Source: an uncultured Bacilli bacterium (GTDB lineage: Bacteria > Bacillota_I > Bacilli_A > RF39 > UBA660). From it: a stretch of 12,975 nt of DNA. The stretch's first letter is position 1, and every line of letters starts with the position of its first letter. The translations under genes were made by a program, and so were the position numbers. Positions 1 to 7,026 of the stretch are shown in pieces. Location of the stretch: positions 1 through 12,975 of the forward strand of contig CAOWNX010000012.1 of the NCBI GenBank assembly GCA_948552115.1, read 5' to 3'. A model generated the notes under the pieces. The model had not been told where the DNA came from, ran no database searches, and worked only from the letters and a program-made list of their open reading frames with translations.

Positions 1-215
1 AAGTTCCAATTGAAGTAAGCGATGAGAGAAGTCAAGCGTTGGCGCTTCGTTGGATTGTTAATTATGCGAAACTTAGAAATGGTAAGGGAATGGCTGTTAA
101 TTTAGCAAATGAACTTATTGATGCCGCAAATGGAACAGGTGGCGCTATGAAAAAACGTGAGGATACTCACAAAATGGCAGAAGCAAATAAAGCATTTGCT
201 CATTATAGATGGTAG
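1..215 (+). CDS. rpsG: 30S ribosomal protein S7 (3' part, 5' end outside window)
   Basis: This is the C-terminal part of ribosomal protein S7, the 16S rRNA-binding protein that nucleates assembly of the 30S head. The reading frame is open from base 3 and gives 70 residues before TAG at 213-215. Recognisable S7 blocks are VPIEVSDERSQALALRWIV near the start, then LANELIDAANGTGGAMKKRE, and the ending HKMAEANKAFAHYRW. S7 is usually about 156 residues, so roughly the first half lies upstream of the window. It is followed by fusA after 11 bases, the conserved str-operon order (rpsL-rpsG-fusA-tuf). The stop codon lies inside the fusA Shine-Dalgarno site, which suggests coupled translation. Confidence 0.97.
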   Translation, partial: VPIEVSDERSQALALRWIVNYAKLRNGKGMAVNLANELIDAANGTGGAMKKREDTHKMAEANKAFAHYRW

Positions 216-218
216 GTG
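213..218 (+). promoter_or_regulatory. Ribosome binding site of fusA, overlapping the rpsG stop codon
   Basis: TAGGTG lies 8 bases before ATG 227 and contains the rpsG stop TAG. It matches the 3' half of the consensus Shine-Dalgarno sequence (AGGUG). This decides the fusA start at 227 rather than the in-frame ATG at 209, which is inside rpsG and has no such site at a suitable distance. Confidence 0.7.
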
Positions 219-226
219 TAAATTTT

Positions 227-2302
227 ATGGCAAGAGATGTTTCTATTGATAAAGTTCGTAATATAGGTATTATGGCTCATATCGATGCTGGAAAAACAAC
301 TACGACAGAACGTATTTTATATCATACGGGTAAAATTCATAAAATTGGAGAGACTCATGATGGAGCTTCTCAAATGGATTGGATGGAACAAGAAAAAGAA
401 AGAGGTATTACAATTACAAGTGCTGCAACTACCGCACATTGGAAAGGATACCGTTATAATATTATCGATACTCCAGGTCACGTAGACTTTACGGTTGAAG
501 TATCAAGAAGTCTTCGCGTACTTGATGGTGCAGTGGCACTTATTGATGCTCAAGCTGGAGTAGAACCTCAAACGGAAACGGTATGGAGACAAGCTACAGA
601 ATTTAAAGTTCCAAGAATTATTTTTGCTAATAAAATGGACAAAATGGGAGCTGATTTTGAATATAGCTTAAAGACGATTAAAGATCGTTTGGGAGTTAAT
701 GCAAAACCAATTGAATGGCCGATTGGAGCAGAAAGCGAATTTAATGGAGTTATTGATTTAGTTACTATGAAAGCTTATCATTATGATGGTGGAGAAGAAG
801 AAAATGCTGAGGAGATTGAAATTCCTGCTGATTTAGTAGAAGTTGCAAATCAAAAACGTGCAGAACTTTTGGAAACTGTTGTTGAATTTGATGATGCTTT
901 GATGGAAAAATATTTGAATGGTGAAGAACTTACGATAGAAGAAATTAAATCTGCTATTCGAAAGGGAACTTTAAATGTAGAATTCTTCCCTGTTATGTGT
1001 GGAACAGCGCTTGGAAATAAAGGTGTTAAGTTATTACTTGATGCTATTGTTGATTATATGCCTGCTCCAACGGATGTCGAAGCAATTGAATGTTTTAATC
1101 CAAAAACAGGAGAAGATATTTTACGTCATCCGAGTGATGATGAACCATTTACGGCTCTTGCATTTAAAATTGCAACGGATCCATTTGTTGGACGTTTGGC
1201 ATTCTTCCGTGTTTATTCTGGTAAACTTACAAGTGGAAGTTATGTACTAAATAGTACTAAAGGTGAGAAAGAACGAATTGGACGTATTTTACAAATGCAT
1301 GCCAATACTCGTAAGGAAATTACAGAAGTGTATTGTGGAGAAATTGCTGCTGCTGTAGGACTTAAGAATACGACTACCGCAGATACATTATGTGATGAAA
1401 AAAATCCATGTATCATGAAAGGTATGGAATTCCCACTTCCTGTTATTGACTTAGCAGTAGAACCAAAAAGTAAGGGTGACCAAGATAAAATGGCTTTGGC
1501 ACTTCAAAAACTTGCTGAGGAAGATCCAACGTTTAAATACAAAACAGATCGTGAAACTGGTCAAACGATTATTAGTGGTATGGGTGAATTGCACTTAGAT
1601 ATTATTGTAGATCGTATGAAACGGGAATTTAATGTGGAAGCAAATATGGGACGTCCTCAAGTTGCTTATCGTGAAACAATCACGCAAATGGGTGAATGTG
1701 AAGGTAAGTATATTAAACAAAGTGGTGGACGTGGACAATATGGACATGTTTGGATTCGTTTTGAACCAAATCCAGAAAAAGGATATGAGTTTGTCGATGC
1801 GATTGTTGGAGGAGTTGTTCCTCGTGAATATATTCCAGTGACCGATAAAGGTCTTCAAGAAGCTATGGCTGGAGGAATCTTAGCAGGATATCCGCTTGTT
1901 GATGTTAAGGCAACACTTTATGATGGATCTTATCATGATGTAGACTCTAGTGAAATGGCATTTAAAATTGCAGCAAGTATGTCTTTAAAGGAAGCAAAGA
2001 ATAAATGTAAACCAGTTTTACTTGAACCAGTTATGAAAGTTTCTGTCACAGTTCCTGATGAATATATGGGAAATGTTATGGGAGATTTAACAAGTCGTAG
2101 AGGACGTCCACTTGGACAAGAATCACGTGGAAATGCTTTACAGATAACAGCAATGGTTCCACTTGCTGAGATGTTTGGTTATGCAACAAGTTTGCGTTCA
2201 AATACTCAAGGTAGAGGAAACTTTGTTATGGAACTAGATCATTATGAAGAAGTTCCGAAATCTATCGCTGAAGAAATTATTAAGAAAAACAGCGTTAACT
2301 AA
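227..2302 (+). CDS. fusA: Translation elongation factor G
   Basis: EF-G is the cytoplasmic GTPase that drives tRNA-mRNA translocation and, with RRF, splits post-termination ribosomes. The predicted protein has 691 residues, a normal length. All GTPase motifs are present: G1 AHIDAGKT (17-24), G2 RGITI (59-63), G3 DTPGH (81-85) and G4 NKMD (135-138). Further along are the domain III block ISGMGELHLDI and the domain IV block REYIPVTDKGLQEAM, and the C-terminal domain has GNVMGDLTSRRGR. I chose ATG 227 because the protein then starts MARDVSIDKVRNIGI, as EF-G proteins usually do. An ATG at 209 in the same frame would add six residues from within rpsG. It lies between rpsG and tuf and is presumably co-transcribed with them. 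Confidence 0.98.
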   Translation: MARDVSIDKVRNIGIMAHIDAGKTTTTERILYHTGKIHKIGETHDGASQMDWMEQEKERGITITSAATTAHWKGYRYNIIDTPGHVDFTVEVSRSLRVLDGAVALIDAQAGVEPQTETVWRQATEFKVPRIIFANKMDKMGADFEYSLKTIKDRLGVNAKPIEWPIGAESEFNGVIDLVTMKAYHYDGGEEENAEEIEIPADLVEVANQKRAELLETVVEFDDALMEKYLNGEELTIEEIKSAIRKGTLNVEFFPVMCGTALGNKGVKLLLDAIVDYMPAPTDVEAIECFNPKTGEDILRHPSDDEPFTALAFKIATDPFVGRLAFFRVYSGKLTSGSYVLNSTKGEKERIGRILQMHANTRKEITEVYCGEIAAAVGLKNTTTADTLCDEKNPCIMKGMEFPLPVIDLAVEPKSKGDQDKMALALQKLAEEDPTFKYKTDRETGQTIISGMGELHLDIIVDRMKREFNVEANMGRPQVAYRETITQMGECEGKYIKQSGGRGQYGHVWIRFEPNPEKGYEFVDAIVGGVVPREYIPVTDKGLQEAMAGGILAGYPLVDVKATLYDGSYHDVDSSEMAFKIAASMSLKEAKNKCKPVLLEPVMKVSVTVPDEYMGNVMGDLTSRRGRPLGQESRGNALQITAMVPLAEMFGYATSLRSNTQGRGNFVMELDHYEEVPKSIAEEIIKKNSVN

Positions 2303-2310
2303 AAATAATA

Positions 2311-2340
2311 CTTGAATAATTTTCAAGCATTAGATAAAAT
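2311..2340 (+). promoter_or_regulatory. Possible internal tuf promoter with a small inverted repeat
   Basis: The 71-base fusA-tuf gap holds TTGAAT (2312-2317) and TAAAAT (2335-2340) spaced by 17 bases, a reasonable sigma-A-type promoter that would start near 2347. The -35 box is embedded in a 6-bp inverted repeat, CTTGAA (2311-2316) and TTCAAG (2322-2327), with a 5-base loop. No T-tract follows, so it is not a terminator; it could be an mRNA processing or stability element. Separate tuf promoters are known in other bacteria, but here this rests only on the match. Confidence 0.4.
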
Positions 2341-2373
2341 AAAATAGATAGAAAATGAAAGGAGAAAAATCAA

Positions 2374-3540
2374 ATGGCAAAAGAAAAATTTGATCGTTCA
2401 AAAGAACACGTTAACATTGGTACTATTGGACATGTTGACCATGGTAAAACAACTTTAACAGCTGCTATTACTAAATATTTTGGTAAATTTGTTGATTATG
2501 CTGATATCGATAAAGCACCAGAAGAAAGAGAAAGAGGTATTACAATTAATACTGCTCACGTTGAGTATGAAACAGACAAACGTCATTATGCTCACGTAGA
2601 CTGCCCAGGACATGCTGACTATGTTAAAAACATGATTACTGGTGCTGCTCAAATGGATGGAGCTATCCTTGTAGTATCTGCTGCAGATGGTCCTATGCCT
2701 CAAACAAGAGAACATATCTTACTATCTCGTCAAGTTGGAGTACCTAAAATTGTTGTTTACATGAATAAATGTGACCAAGTAGATGATCCAGAATTACTTG
2801 ATTTAGTAGAAATGGAAATTAGAGAATTATTAGGAGAGTATGAATTCGATAGTGAATGTCCTATCATTCGTGGTAGTGCACTTAAAGCTATTGAAGGTGA
2901 TGAAACAGCTGCTCAATCTATTCGTGATTTAATGGCTGCAGTTGATGAATATATTCCTTCTCCAGTTCGTGATACAGATAAACCATTCTTAATGAGTATT
3001 GAAGATGTTTTCACTATCTCAGGACGTGGAACTGTTGTTACTGGACGTGTTGAACGTGGACAATTAAATCTTAATGATGAAGTTGAAATCGTTGGACTTA
3101 AAGAAACGAAGAAAACAGTTGTTACTGGAATCGAAATGTTCAGAAAATCTCTTGACTTTGCTCAAGCAGGAGATAATGCTGGTGCATTGTTACGTGGTAT
3201 CACTCGTGATGAAGTAGAAAGAGGACAAGTACTTGCTAAACCTGGAAGTGTTCATCCTCATACAAAATTCAAAGCAAGTGTTTATGTATTAACGAAAGAA
3301 GAAGGCGGACGTCATACTCCATTCTTCTCAAATTACAGACCACAATTCTATTTCCGTACTACTGATGTTACTGGTGTCATTGAACTTCCTAGTGGAGTTG
3401 AAATGGTAATGCCTGGTGACAATATTGATATGACTGTAGAATTAATTGCTCCAGTTGCTATTGAAAACGGAACGAAGTTCTCTATCCGTGAGGGTGGACG
3501 TACTGTTGGTGCCGGAGTAGTTTCTGAAATTATTGAATAA
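2374..3540 (+). CDS. tuf: Translation elongation factor Tu
   Basis: EF-Tu is the cytoplasmic GTPase that delivers aminoacyl-tRNA to the ribosomal A site. The protein has 388 residues, slightly below the usual 393-397. Motifs: G1 GHVDHGKT (19-26), RGITI (54-58), G3 DCPGH (77-81), G4 NKCD (131-134) and SAL (168-170). Domains II and III are intact, with GRGTVVTGRVERG, the block GGRHTPFFSNYRPQFYF, and an ending in GGRTVGAGVVSEIIE. From memory of the Bacillus and E. coli proteins, the stretch between AAIT (30-33) and APEE (48-51) is about five or six residues shorter, which explains most of the length difference. A strong site AAAGGAG (2358-2364) lies 9 bases before ATG. It is the last gene of the block and is followed by a strong terminator. 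Confidence 0.98.
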   Translation: MAKEKFDRSKEHVNIGTIGHVDHGKTTLTAAITKYFGKFVDYADIDKAPEERERGITINTAHVEYETDKRHYAHVDCPGHADYVKNMITGAAQMDGAILVVSAADGPMPQTREHILLSRQVGVPKIVVYMNKCDQVDDPELLDLVEMEIRELLGEYEFDSECPIIRGSALKAIEGDETAAQSIRDLMAAVDEYIPSPVRDTDKPFLMSIEDVFTISGRGTVVTGRVERGQLNLNDEVEIVGLKETKKTVVTGIEMFRKSLDFAQAGDNAGALLRGITRDEVERGQVLAKPGSVHPHTKFKASVYVLTKEEGGRHTPFFSNYRPQFYFRTTDVTGVIELPSGVEMVMPGDNIDMTVELIAPVAIENGTKFSIREGGRTVGAGVVSEIIE

Positions 3541-3546
3541 TAAAAT

Positions 3547-3578
3547 AAAGAACTTTCTTTTCAGAGAGTTCTTTTTTT
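3547..3578 (+). terminator. Intrinsic terminator of the fusA-tuf transcript
   Basis: AGAACTTTCT (3549-3558) pairs with AGAGAGTTCT (3563-3572) through ten pairs including one G-U, with loop TTTC. Upstream A residues can extend the stem. A run of seven T residues (3572-3578) follows. The stop codon of tuf is only a few bases upstream. Confidence 0.9.
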
Positions 3579-3584
3579 GCATAT

Positions 3585-3615
3585 AAAAAGCTCTTTTTTC
3601 AAAGAGCTCTTTTTT
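3585..3615. terminator. Bidirectional intrinsic terminator between convergent tuf and the FemA-type gene
   Basis: AGCTCTTT (3589-3596) and AAAGAGCT (3601-3608) form a perfect 8-bp stem with a 4-base loop. On the plus strand a T-run follows (3610-3615). On the minus strand a T-run (3589-3585) follows the mirrored hairpin and G-U/A-U pairs lengthen the stem. It begins right after the minus-strand stop codon, so it most likely ends the FemA-type transcript and backs up the tuf terminator. Confidence 0.85.
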
Positions 3616-4877
3616 AATTTTCTACTTTTTCTTTTGGCTTTTTTAAATCAGGTTTATTAAATATTTTAGCAAGTGTGCCATTTGATAATAATTGACTGTA
3701 TTTTTTTTCTTGAATGACTAAGTCGTATTCTCCAATAAATTCATATACTTTGGGATTGAATCCTAATTTAAATTTGTTTAATCCATAATATGGATTTTCT
3801 TTGGTAAAGTCTCCAGTAAGTCCATTTAAATCAAAGTATTGATAGTCTTTTTGATAGTATTCCATTAGTTTGTAATGTAAGAAATAATTTGGACAAAATC
3901 TTCTAAATTTTCTGTCGTAACCACTCATAAGTAACTGGACTCTATTTTTGTATTTAATGATTAATGCTCCAGCAATGTAGATTTTTTCGTTTTTACTATT
4001 TCTTTCGGTTGCTTCTAAAACATCATTTTTATAAGCTAATAATTTTCGGTCTGAATTCATTTTTAAATTGATATTTTTTTGAGAATTTTTTTCGATAAGA
4101 TTATGATTTAATTGATTGTTGTTTTCTAATTCTTTTTCGTATAATTCTTTGGCATTTATTAAAAATTCTTTGGTATTAATACTAACTAAGAATAGGTCAA
4201 TTTGATCGTCTTTATGAAAAATATTGTAGTAGTCTTTATAATAAAATTCATCTCTATTTCTTTTATCTTTGATGAAATTATAAAATAGGTCAATTCCACT
4301 TCGTTCCGATTTCTCAAATTCTAATCCTTTTTGAATTGAACGTTTGATTTTATTTCTGGTGTTTTTTTGGAAATTGTTTAAAGATAAATTTTTTAAGTTT
4401 AAGATTCCTCCAAATCTAGGTAAGAGAGATTCAAAATATAGATTATCTTTTAATTTTATATATCCAAGATCATTTAGAAAATCTTTTATTTCAGCATTCC
4501 AATTGTATGTTCTTGTGTAATTTTTTATATCTACTTCGGAAATGGCAATTTCAGGATTTATTTTAATAAAGACAACATTTTTTTCTAAGTAATATTCTTT
4601 TAATTTTTCGGTAAATTCTTTTAATAATGATTGATTGAAATAGTCTAGAATAAAACCTTTCGGAGCATATCCATATTTTATTTTTAAACCAATTTTTTTA
4701 AATAATATTAGAGAGGCAGCGTGGATTATTTGATTCATCCACCAAACCAATGAGGTCATAATCAAATCCAGCTTCACTCATCAGTAATGCATAATTGGAT
4801 GATTGGTAATGACTTCCTAATGGATTCTTTGTTACAAATTCTTCAAATTCTTGGATATTCAATTCTTTAATCAACAT
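3614..4877 (-). pseudogene. FemA/FemB/MurM-family peptidoglycan aminoacyltransferase, interrupted by one frameshift
   Basis: Members of this family add amino acids from aminoacyl-tRNA to the peptidoglycan precursor side chain (interpeptide bridge) at the inner membrane face. The long frame (3614-4777) carries most of the protein. It includes a charged helical segment (roughly its residues 201-262) where FemA proteins have their coiled-coil arm, and the typical end block with YFDLNGLTGDF and YGLNKFKLGFNPKVYEFIGEYDL. Its first 19 codons look unrelated. In another frame, ATG 4877 opens with MLIKELNIQEFEEFV, then NPLGSHYQSS, a typical FemA start, and reaches TAA at 4698-4700. The frames join at CCACGCTGCC (4724-4715). 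Dropping one base there gives one protein of about 420 residues, the family length. ATG 4877 has a site AAGGGGG (4890-4884) and a consensus promoter. It could be a true mutation, a phase variant or a sequencing error; the remaining frame looks undecayed. Confidence 0.85.
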
Positions 4878-4902
4878 GTATATCCCCCTTTTTTAGTAAG
4901 TT

Positions 4903-4930
4903 ATTATAACATACTTTTTTGAAATATCAA
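4903..4930 (-). promoter_or_regulatory. Promoter of the FemA-type gene
   Basis: On the minus strand TTGATA (4930-4925, five of six consensus bases) and TATAAT (4908-4903) are spaced by 16 bases. A TG at 4911-4910 makes it an extended -10. Transcription would start near 4896, leaving a leader of about 19 bases before ATG 4877. It is divergent from the plus-strand promoter at 4951-4979, with 20 bases between the two -35 boxes. Confidence 0.75.
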
Positions 4931-4950
4931 GTGAGTGATTGGAAAGCTTC

Positions 4951-4979
4951 TTTTCAATTGTTTTTATTCATGATATAAT
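4951..4979 (+). promoter_or_regulatory. Promoter of the six-TM membrane protein gene
   Basis: TTTTCA (4951-4956, four of six) and TATAAT (4974-4979) are spaced by 17 bases, with an extended -10 TG at 4971-4972. The start would be near 4986, inside the region upstream of ATG 5005. This argues against the longer in-frame start at 4939, which precedes the promoter. Confidence 0.7.
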
Positions 4980-5004
4980 AAGGGAAATTTGGACGGTGAA
5001 GATT

Positions 5005-5643
5005 ATGTATAATGAGGAAGCACAAAAGAAAAGTTCTGGTGGAATTTTAGAAAGAATTTTTCATCGTCGTAAGAAACGTTTATTTTCAAATATTGAATTG
5101 GAATTTCAAAAATATTTAGATGCATTTACCATTTTTACTGTTTTATTTATTTTCCTTGGTGTTGTTTTGGCAATATGGTCTGGAATTTCATCGATTGTAC
5201 TACGAATTTTCATTGCATTTAGTTTTTTTCTTTATGCAGGAATTGCGTTTTATTTCTTTTTTCGAAGAAGAGAGTTGTCTTTTTATAATTTTTGTATTCT
5301 TTACGGAATCATTTCATTTCTTTTAGGAACTTTTGTTTTTTTTCAAGAAAATATTCAAGGAGTTTTGAATTTATTAGGAGTATTTTATCTTACTATCTCT
5401 TTTGGTCATTATTTGGAATCTTTTTATTTTTTTCGAATGCATGATAATGATGCTTTAGTGTTATTGGTAAGCAATGTATTGATTGATTTTATTGCTATTT
5501 TATTGTTTATTAATCCGTTTGCTCAATTACTTGGAGGAGAAGTGATTGGAGTCTTTTTGATTCTCTTTGGCATTTTGCAAATTAGTATTCTTTCTTTTTT
5601 GAATAAGAAGTCTAGTTCGTTTTTATCTTTCTTTGAATCATAG
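5005..5643 (+). CDS. Six-TM integral membrane protein, possibly DUF308/HdeD-like
   Basis: The predicted protein has 212 residues. A charged cytoplasmic N-terminus of about 40 residues, with a basic patch HRRKKR (20-25), precedes about six hydrophobic segments (roughly 41-60, 64-86, 94-113, 117-143, 150-170 and 178-198). The alternating short helices with Gly/Leu-rich turns and a FFRRRE loop near 85-90 resemble the short-repeat membrane proteins of the DUF308/HdeD group, but I cannot confirm this by eye and no catalytic residues are apparent. I chose ATG 5005 because GGTGA (4995-4999) lies 5 bases upstream and the promoter at 4951-4979 lies inside the longer frame. It is 51 bases upstream of ysxC with no terminator between, so read-through into ysxC is likely. 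Function unknown. Confidence 0.75.
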   Translation: MYNEEAQKKSSGGILERIFHRRKKRLFSNIELEFQKYLDAFTIFTVLFIFLGVVLAIWSGISSIVLRIFIAFSFFLYAGIAFYFFFRRRELSFYNFCILYGIISFLLGTFVFFQENIQGVLNLLGVFYLTISFGHYLESFYFFRMHDNDALVLLVSNVLIDFIAILLFINPFAQLLGGEVIGVFLILFGILQISILSFLNKKSSSFLSFFES

Positions 5644-5647
5644 AAAT

Positions 5648-5676
5648 TTGCAAAAAAACATAATGTTTAGTATAAT
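5648..5676 (+). promoter_or_regulatory. Promoter of ysxC
   Basis: TTGCAA (5648-5653, four of six) and TATAAT (5671-5676) are spaced by 17 bases. The predicted start near 5683 coincides with the Shine-Dalgarno sequence AGGTGA (5683-5688), so the leader would be only about 12 bases long. Confidence 0.6.
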
Positions 5677-5694
5677 ACGTTCAGGTGAAATCTT

Positions 5695-6282
5695 ATGAAA
5701 ATTGATAGTGTAGAGCTAAGTCAAATTGCTGTTCGTCAAAGTCAATATCCGGATGAGTCAATTCCTGAGTTTTTGCTAGTGGGACGAAGTAATGTTGGAA
5801 AAAGTAGTTTTATTAATGCTCTCATTGGACGAAAGAATTTTGCTCATACTAGTAGTAAGCCTGGGAAAACCCAAACATTGAATTTTTATTTAGTGAATCA
5901 GCAATTTTATATTGTCGACGTTCCAGGTTATGGATATGCAAATTTATCGAAAGATCAAACGCGTAAAATTGGTTTAATGATTGAGGAATATTTGAAGAGT
6001 AGAAGAAATATTTTACAGGTATTTTTATTAATTGATTATCGACATAAACCAACTGAGGATGATGTTTTGATGTACGAGTTTTTAAAGTATTATAATATTC
6101 GTACGACGATTGTAGCTACGAAATATGATAAAGTTGGTTCTAGTACTTATGCAAAACAAAATAAATTAATACGAGAAACTTTGAAGTTATTGCCTGAGGA
6201 AGATTTTATTTTGTTTTCTTCGATTACTAAAAAGGGTCGTGAAGAGATTTATAAGGTTATGCTAGACTCAATGAATGCTTGA
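5695..6282 (+). CDS. ysxC: Ribosome biogenesis GTPase YsxC/EngB
   Basis: YsxC (EngB, YihA) is a small essential TrmE-Era-type GTPase needed for late assembly of the 50S ribosomal subunit. The protein is 195 residues, the usual length. GTPase motifs: G1 GRSNVGKS (30-37), G2 region PGKTQTLNFY (56-65), G3 DVPGYG (75-80), G4 TKYD (142-145) and G5 SSI (175-177). The DVPGYGYA block is characteristic of EngB, as is the VFLLIDYRHKPT segment (109-120). The start ATG 5695 follows AGGTGA by 6 bases. It ends in TGA, which shows UGA is a stop in this genome. In Bacillus ysxC sits next to lonA; here it lies between an unrelated membrane protein gene and secG. Confidence 0.96.
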   Translation: MKIDSVELSQIAVRQSQYPDESIPEFLLVGRSNVGKSSFINALIGRKNFAHTSSKPGKTQTLNFYLVNQQFYIVDVPGYGYANLSKDQTRKIGLMIEEYLKSRRNILQVFLLIDYRHKPTEDDVLMYEFLKYYNIRTTIVATKYDKVGSSTYAKQNKLIRETLKLLPEEDFILFSSITKKGREEIYKVMLDSMNA

Positions 6283-6307
6283 TAATTTATTTAATTTATG
6301 ATACATT
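6279..6307 (+). promoter_or_regulatory. Possible promoter of secG
   Basis: TTGATA (6279-6284) overlaps the ysxC stop codon and is followed after 17 bases by TACATT (6302-6307, four of six) with a TG at 6299-6300. The start would be near 6314, just before the strong site AGGAGGT (6319-6325). There is no terminator after ysxC, so secG may also be read from upstream. Confidence 0.4.
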
Positions 6308-6332
6308 TAATTTTGTTTAGGAGGTATTCGTT

Positions 6333-6560
6333 ATGACAGAAATTTTAGAAAATATATTATTGGTTGTATCCATTATTTTAATTGCTATTGTCTTATTACA
6401 AAGTAGTAAAGCAAGTGATGCTGGACAAATTATTACAGGCGGAAATGAAGCTTTATTTGGAAAAATGAAGGAACGGGGACTTGAATTATTTATTAGTCGC
6501 TTTACGATGTTACTTGGAGTCGTTTTCTTTGTTGTATCATTTTGGTTATTTGTAATTTAA
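6333..6560 (+). CDS. secG: Preprotein translocase subunit SecG
   Basis: SecG is the small auxiliary subunit of the SecYEG channel in the cytoplasmic membrane and stimulates SecA-driven export. The 75-residue protein has two membrane helices (about 6-23 and 55-74). They flank the family's signature loop LLQSSKASDAGQIITGG (21-37), followed by the LFGKMKERG segment. Length and topology are typical. A full consensus site AGGAGGT (6319-6325) lies 7 bases before ATG. In many Bacillota secG is followed by rnr and smpB, as here, but in this window a terminator and a pseudopilin gene intervene. Confidence 0.95.
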   Translation: MTEILENILLVVSIILIAIVLLQSSKASDAGQIITGGNEALFGKMKERGLELFISRFTMLLGVVFFVVSFWLFVI

Positions 6561-6578
6561 AAGACTTCGGTCTTTTTT
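6559..6578 (+). terminator. Intrinsic terminator of secG, overlapping its stop codon
   Basis: AAAAGAC (6559-6565) and GTCTTTT (6570-6576) form a 7-bp stem closed by the very stable tetraloop TTCG (6566-6569), followed by T residues to 6578. The last two bases of the secG stop TAA are the first bases of the stem. Confidence 0.88.
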
Positions 6579-6627
6579 CTTTTGTCAATAATTTATTTGT
6601 TTCATCGCTATTTTTCGAAATACAGGG

Positions 6628-6646
6628 TATAATAAAAATGGTGGAG
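6628..6646 (+). promoter_or_regulatory. -10 box and adjacent ribosome binding site of the pseudopilin-rnr-smpB operon
   Basis: TATAAT (6628-6633) has no convincing -35 box 16-18 bases upstream. Transcription would begin near 6640, at the Shine-Dalgarno sequence GGTGGAG (6640-6646). That fixes the start at ATG 6650. The ATG at 6638, in the same frame, would lie before or at the 5' end of the transcript and has no ribosome binding site. Confidence 0.55.
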
Positions 6647-6649
6647 TAC

Positions 6650-7021
6650 ATGAAAAAAAATGGTTTTACTTTAATTGAGTTAATTGCAACAATTGGTTTA
6701 ATGGTTTTGATGGGGTTTATTGTAGTTAATAACTTGTCTTCTATTTTTTCTCAACGTGAAGATGAGGATATTGCTGATTTTAAGCAAATGCTTGAGGATG
6801 CTGCTTGTACTTATATTGAGCTTAGTGATCCTTCGATTAAACAAAAAAAGGAAACTTGTAAGAAAAGTGGATGTAATGTATCAACCAATGTTTTAATTAG
6901 TAACGGATTACTTGGAGAAGATTTGAAAAATCCAATGACAGGAAAAAAAATAACAGGAAGTGAATTGATTCAAATTCGTTATGTTAATTTAGAAAAAACT
7001 TGTATTTATGAAGTGGAGTGA
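6650..7021 (+). CDS. Type IV pilin-like protein (pseudopilin) with N-terminal methylation motif
   Basis: The 123-residue protein starts with a type III signal sequence: MKKNG, then FTLIELIATIGLMVLMGFIVV. A prepilin peptidase would cut after Gly5, leaving N-terminal Phe and the conserved Glu at mature position 5. The hydrophobic helix (6-26) is typical of pilins and of competence (ComGC/ComGD-like) or type II secretion pseudopilins. The small soluble domain has four cysteines (C53, C70, C75, C118) and could hold one or two disulfides outside the membrane. Start ATG 6650 follows GGTGGAG by 3 bases. No prepilin peptidase, ATPase or other pilus gene is visible here. It is the first gene of an operon with rnr, whose ribosome binding site is in its last codons. 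The exact role is unknown. Confidence 0.85.
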   Translation: MKKNGFTLIELIATIGLMVLMGFIVVNNLSSIFSQREDEDIADFKQMLEDAACTYIELSDPSIKQKKETCKKSGCNVSTNVLISNGLLGEDLKNPMTGKKITGSELIQIRYVNLEKTCIYEVE

Positions 7022-7026
7022 TAAAT

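Noticed and set aside
209..226. Longer fusA start at ATG 209
   Set aside because: It lies inside rpsG, adds six residues not found in EF-G, and lacks a well-placed ribosome site; TAGGTG at 213-218 serves ATG 227.
2374..3540. Elfamycin-resistant EF-Tu
   Set aside because: The regions I know to be linked to resistance (QVGVP, YRPQFYFRTTDVTG, GGRTVGAGV) read as in sensitive proteins, so there is no support for resistance.
4715..4724. Programmed +1 frameshifting in the FemA-type gene
   Set aside because: No slippery run, stop codon or rare-codon context of the prfB type is present at the join; a simple indel is the plainer reading.
4939..5004. Longer start (ATG 4939) for the six-TM protein
   Set aside because: The promoter at 4951-4979 lies within this stretch, so the transcript would not include it; ATG 5005 has GGTGA 5 bases upstream.
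6542..6649. Long N-terminal extension of the pseudopilin
   Set aside because: It would start inside secG and run through the secG terminator and the -10 box; the type III signal peptide fits only a start at 6650.
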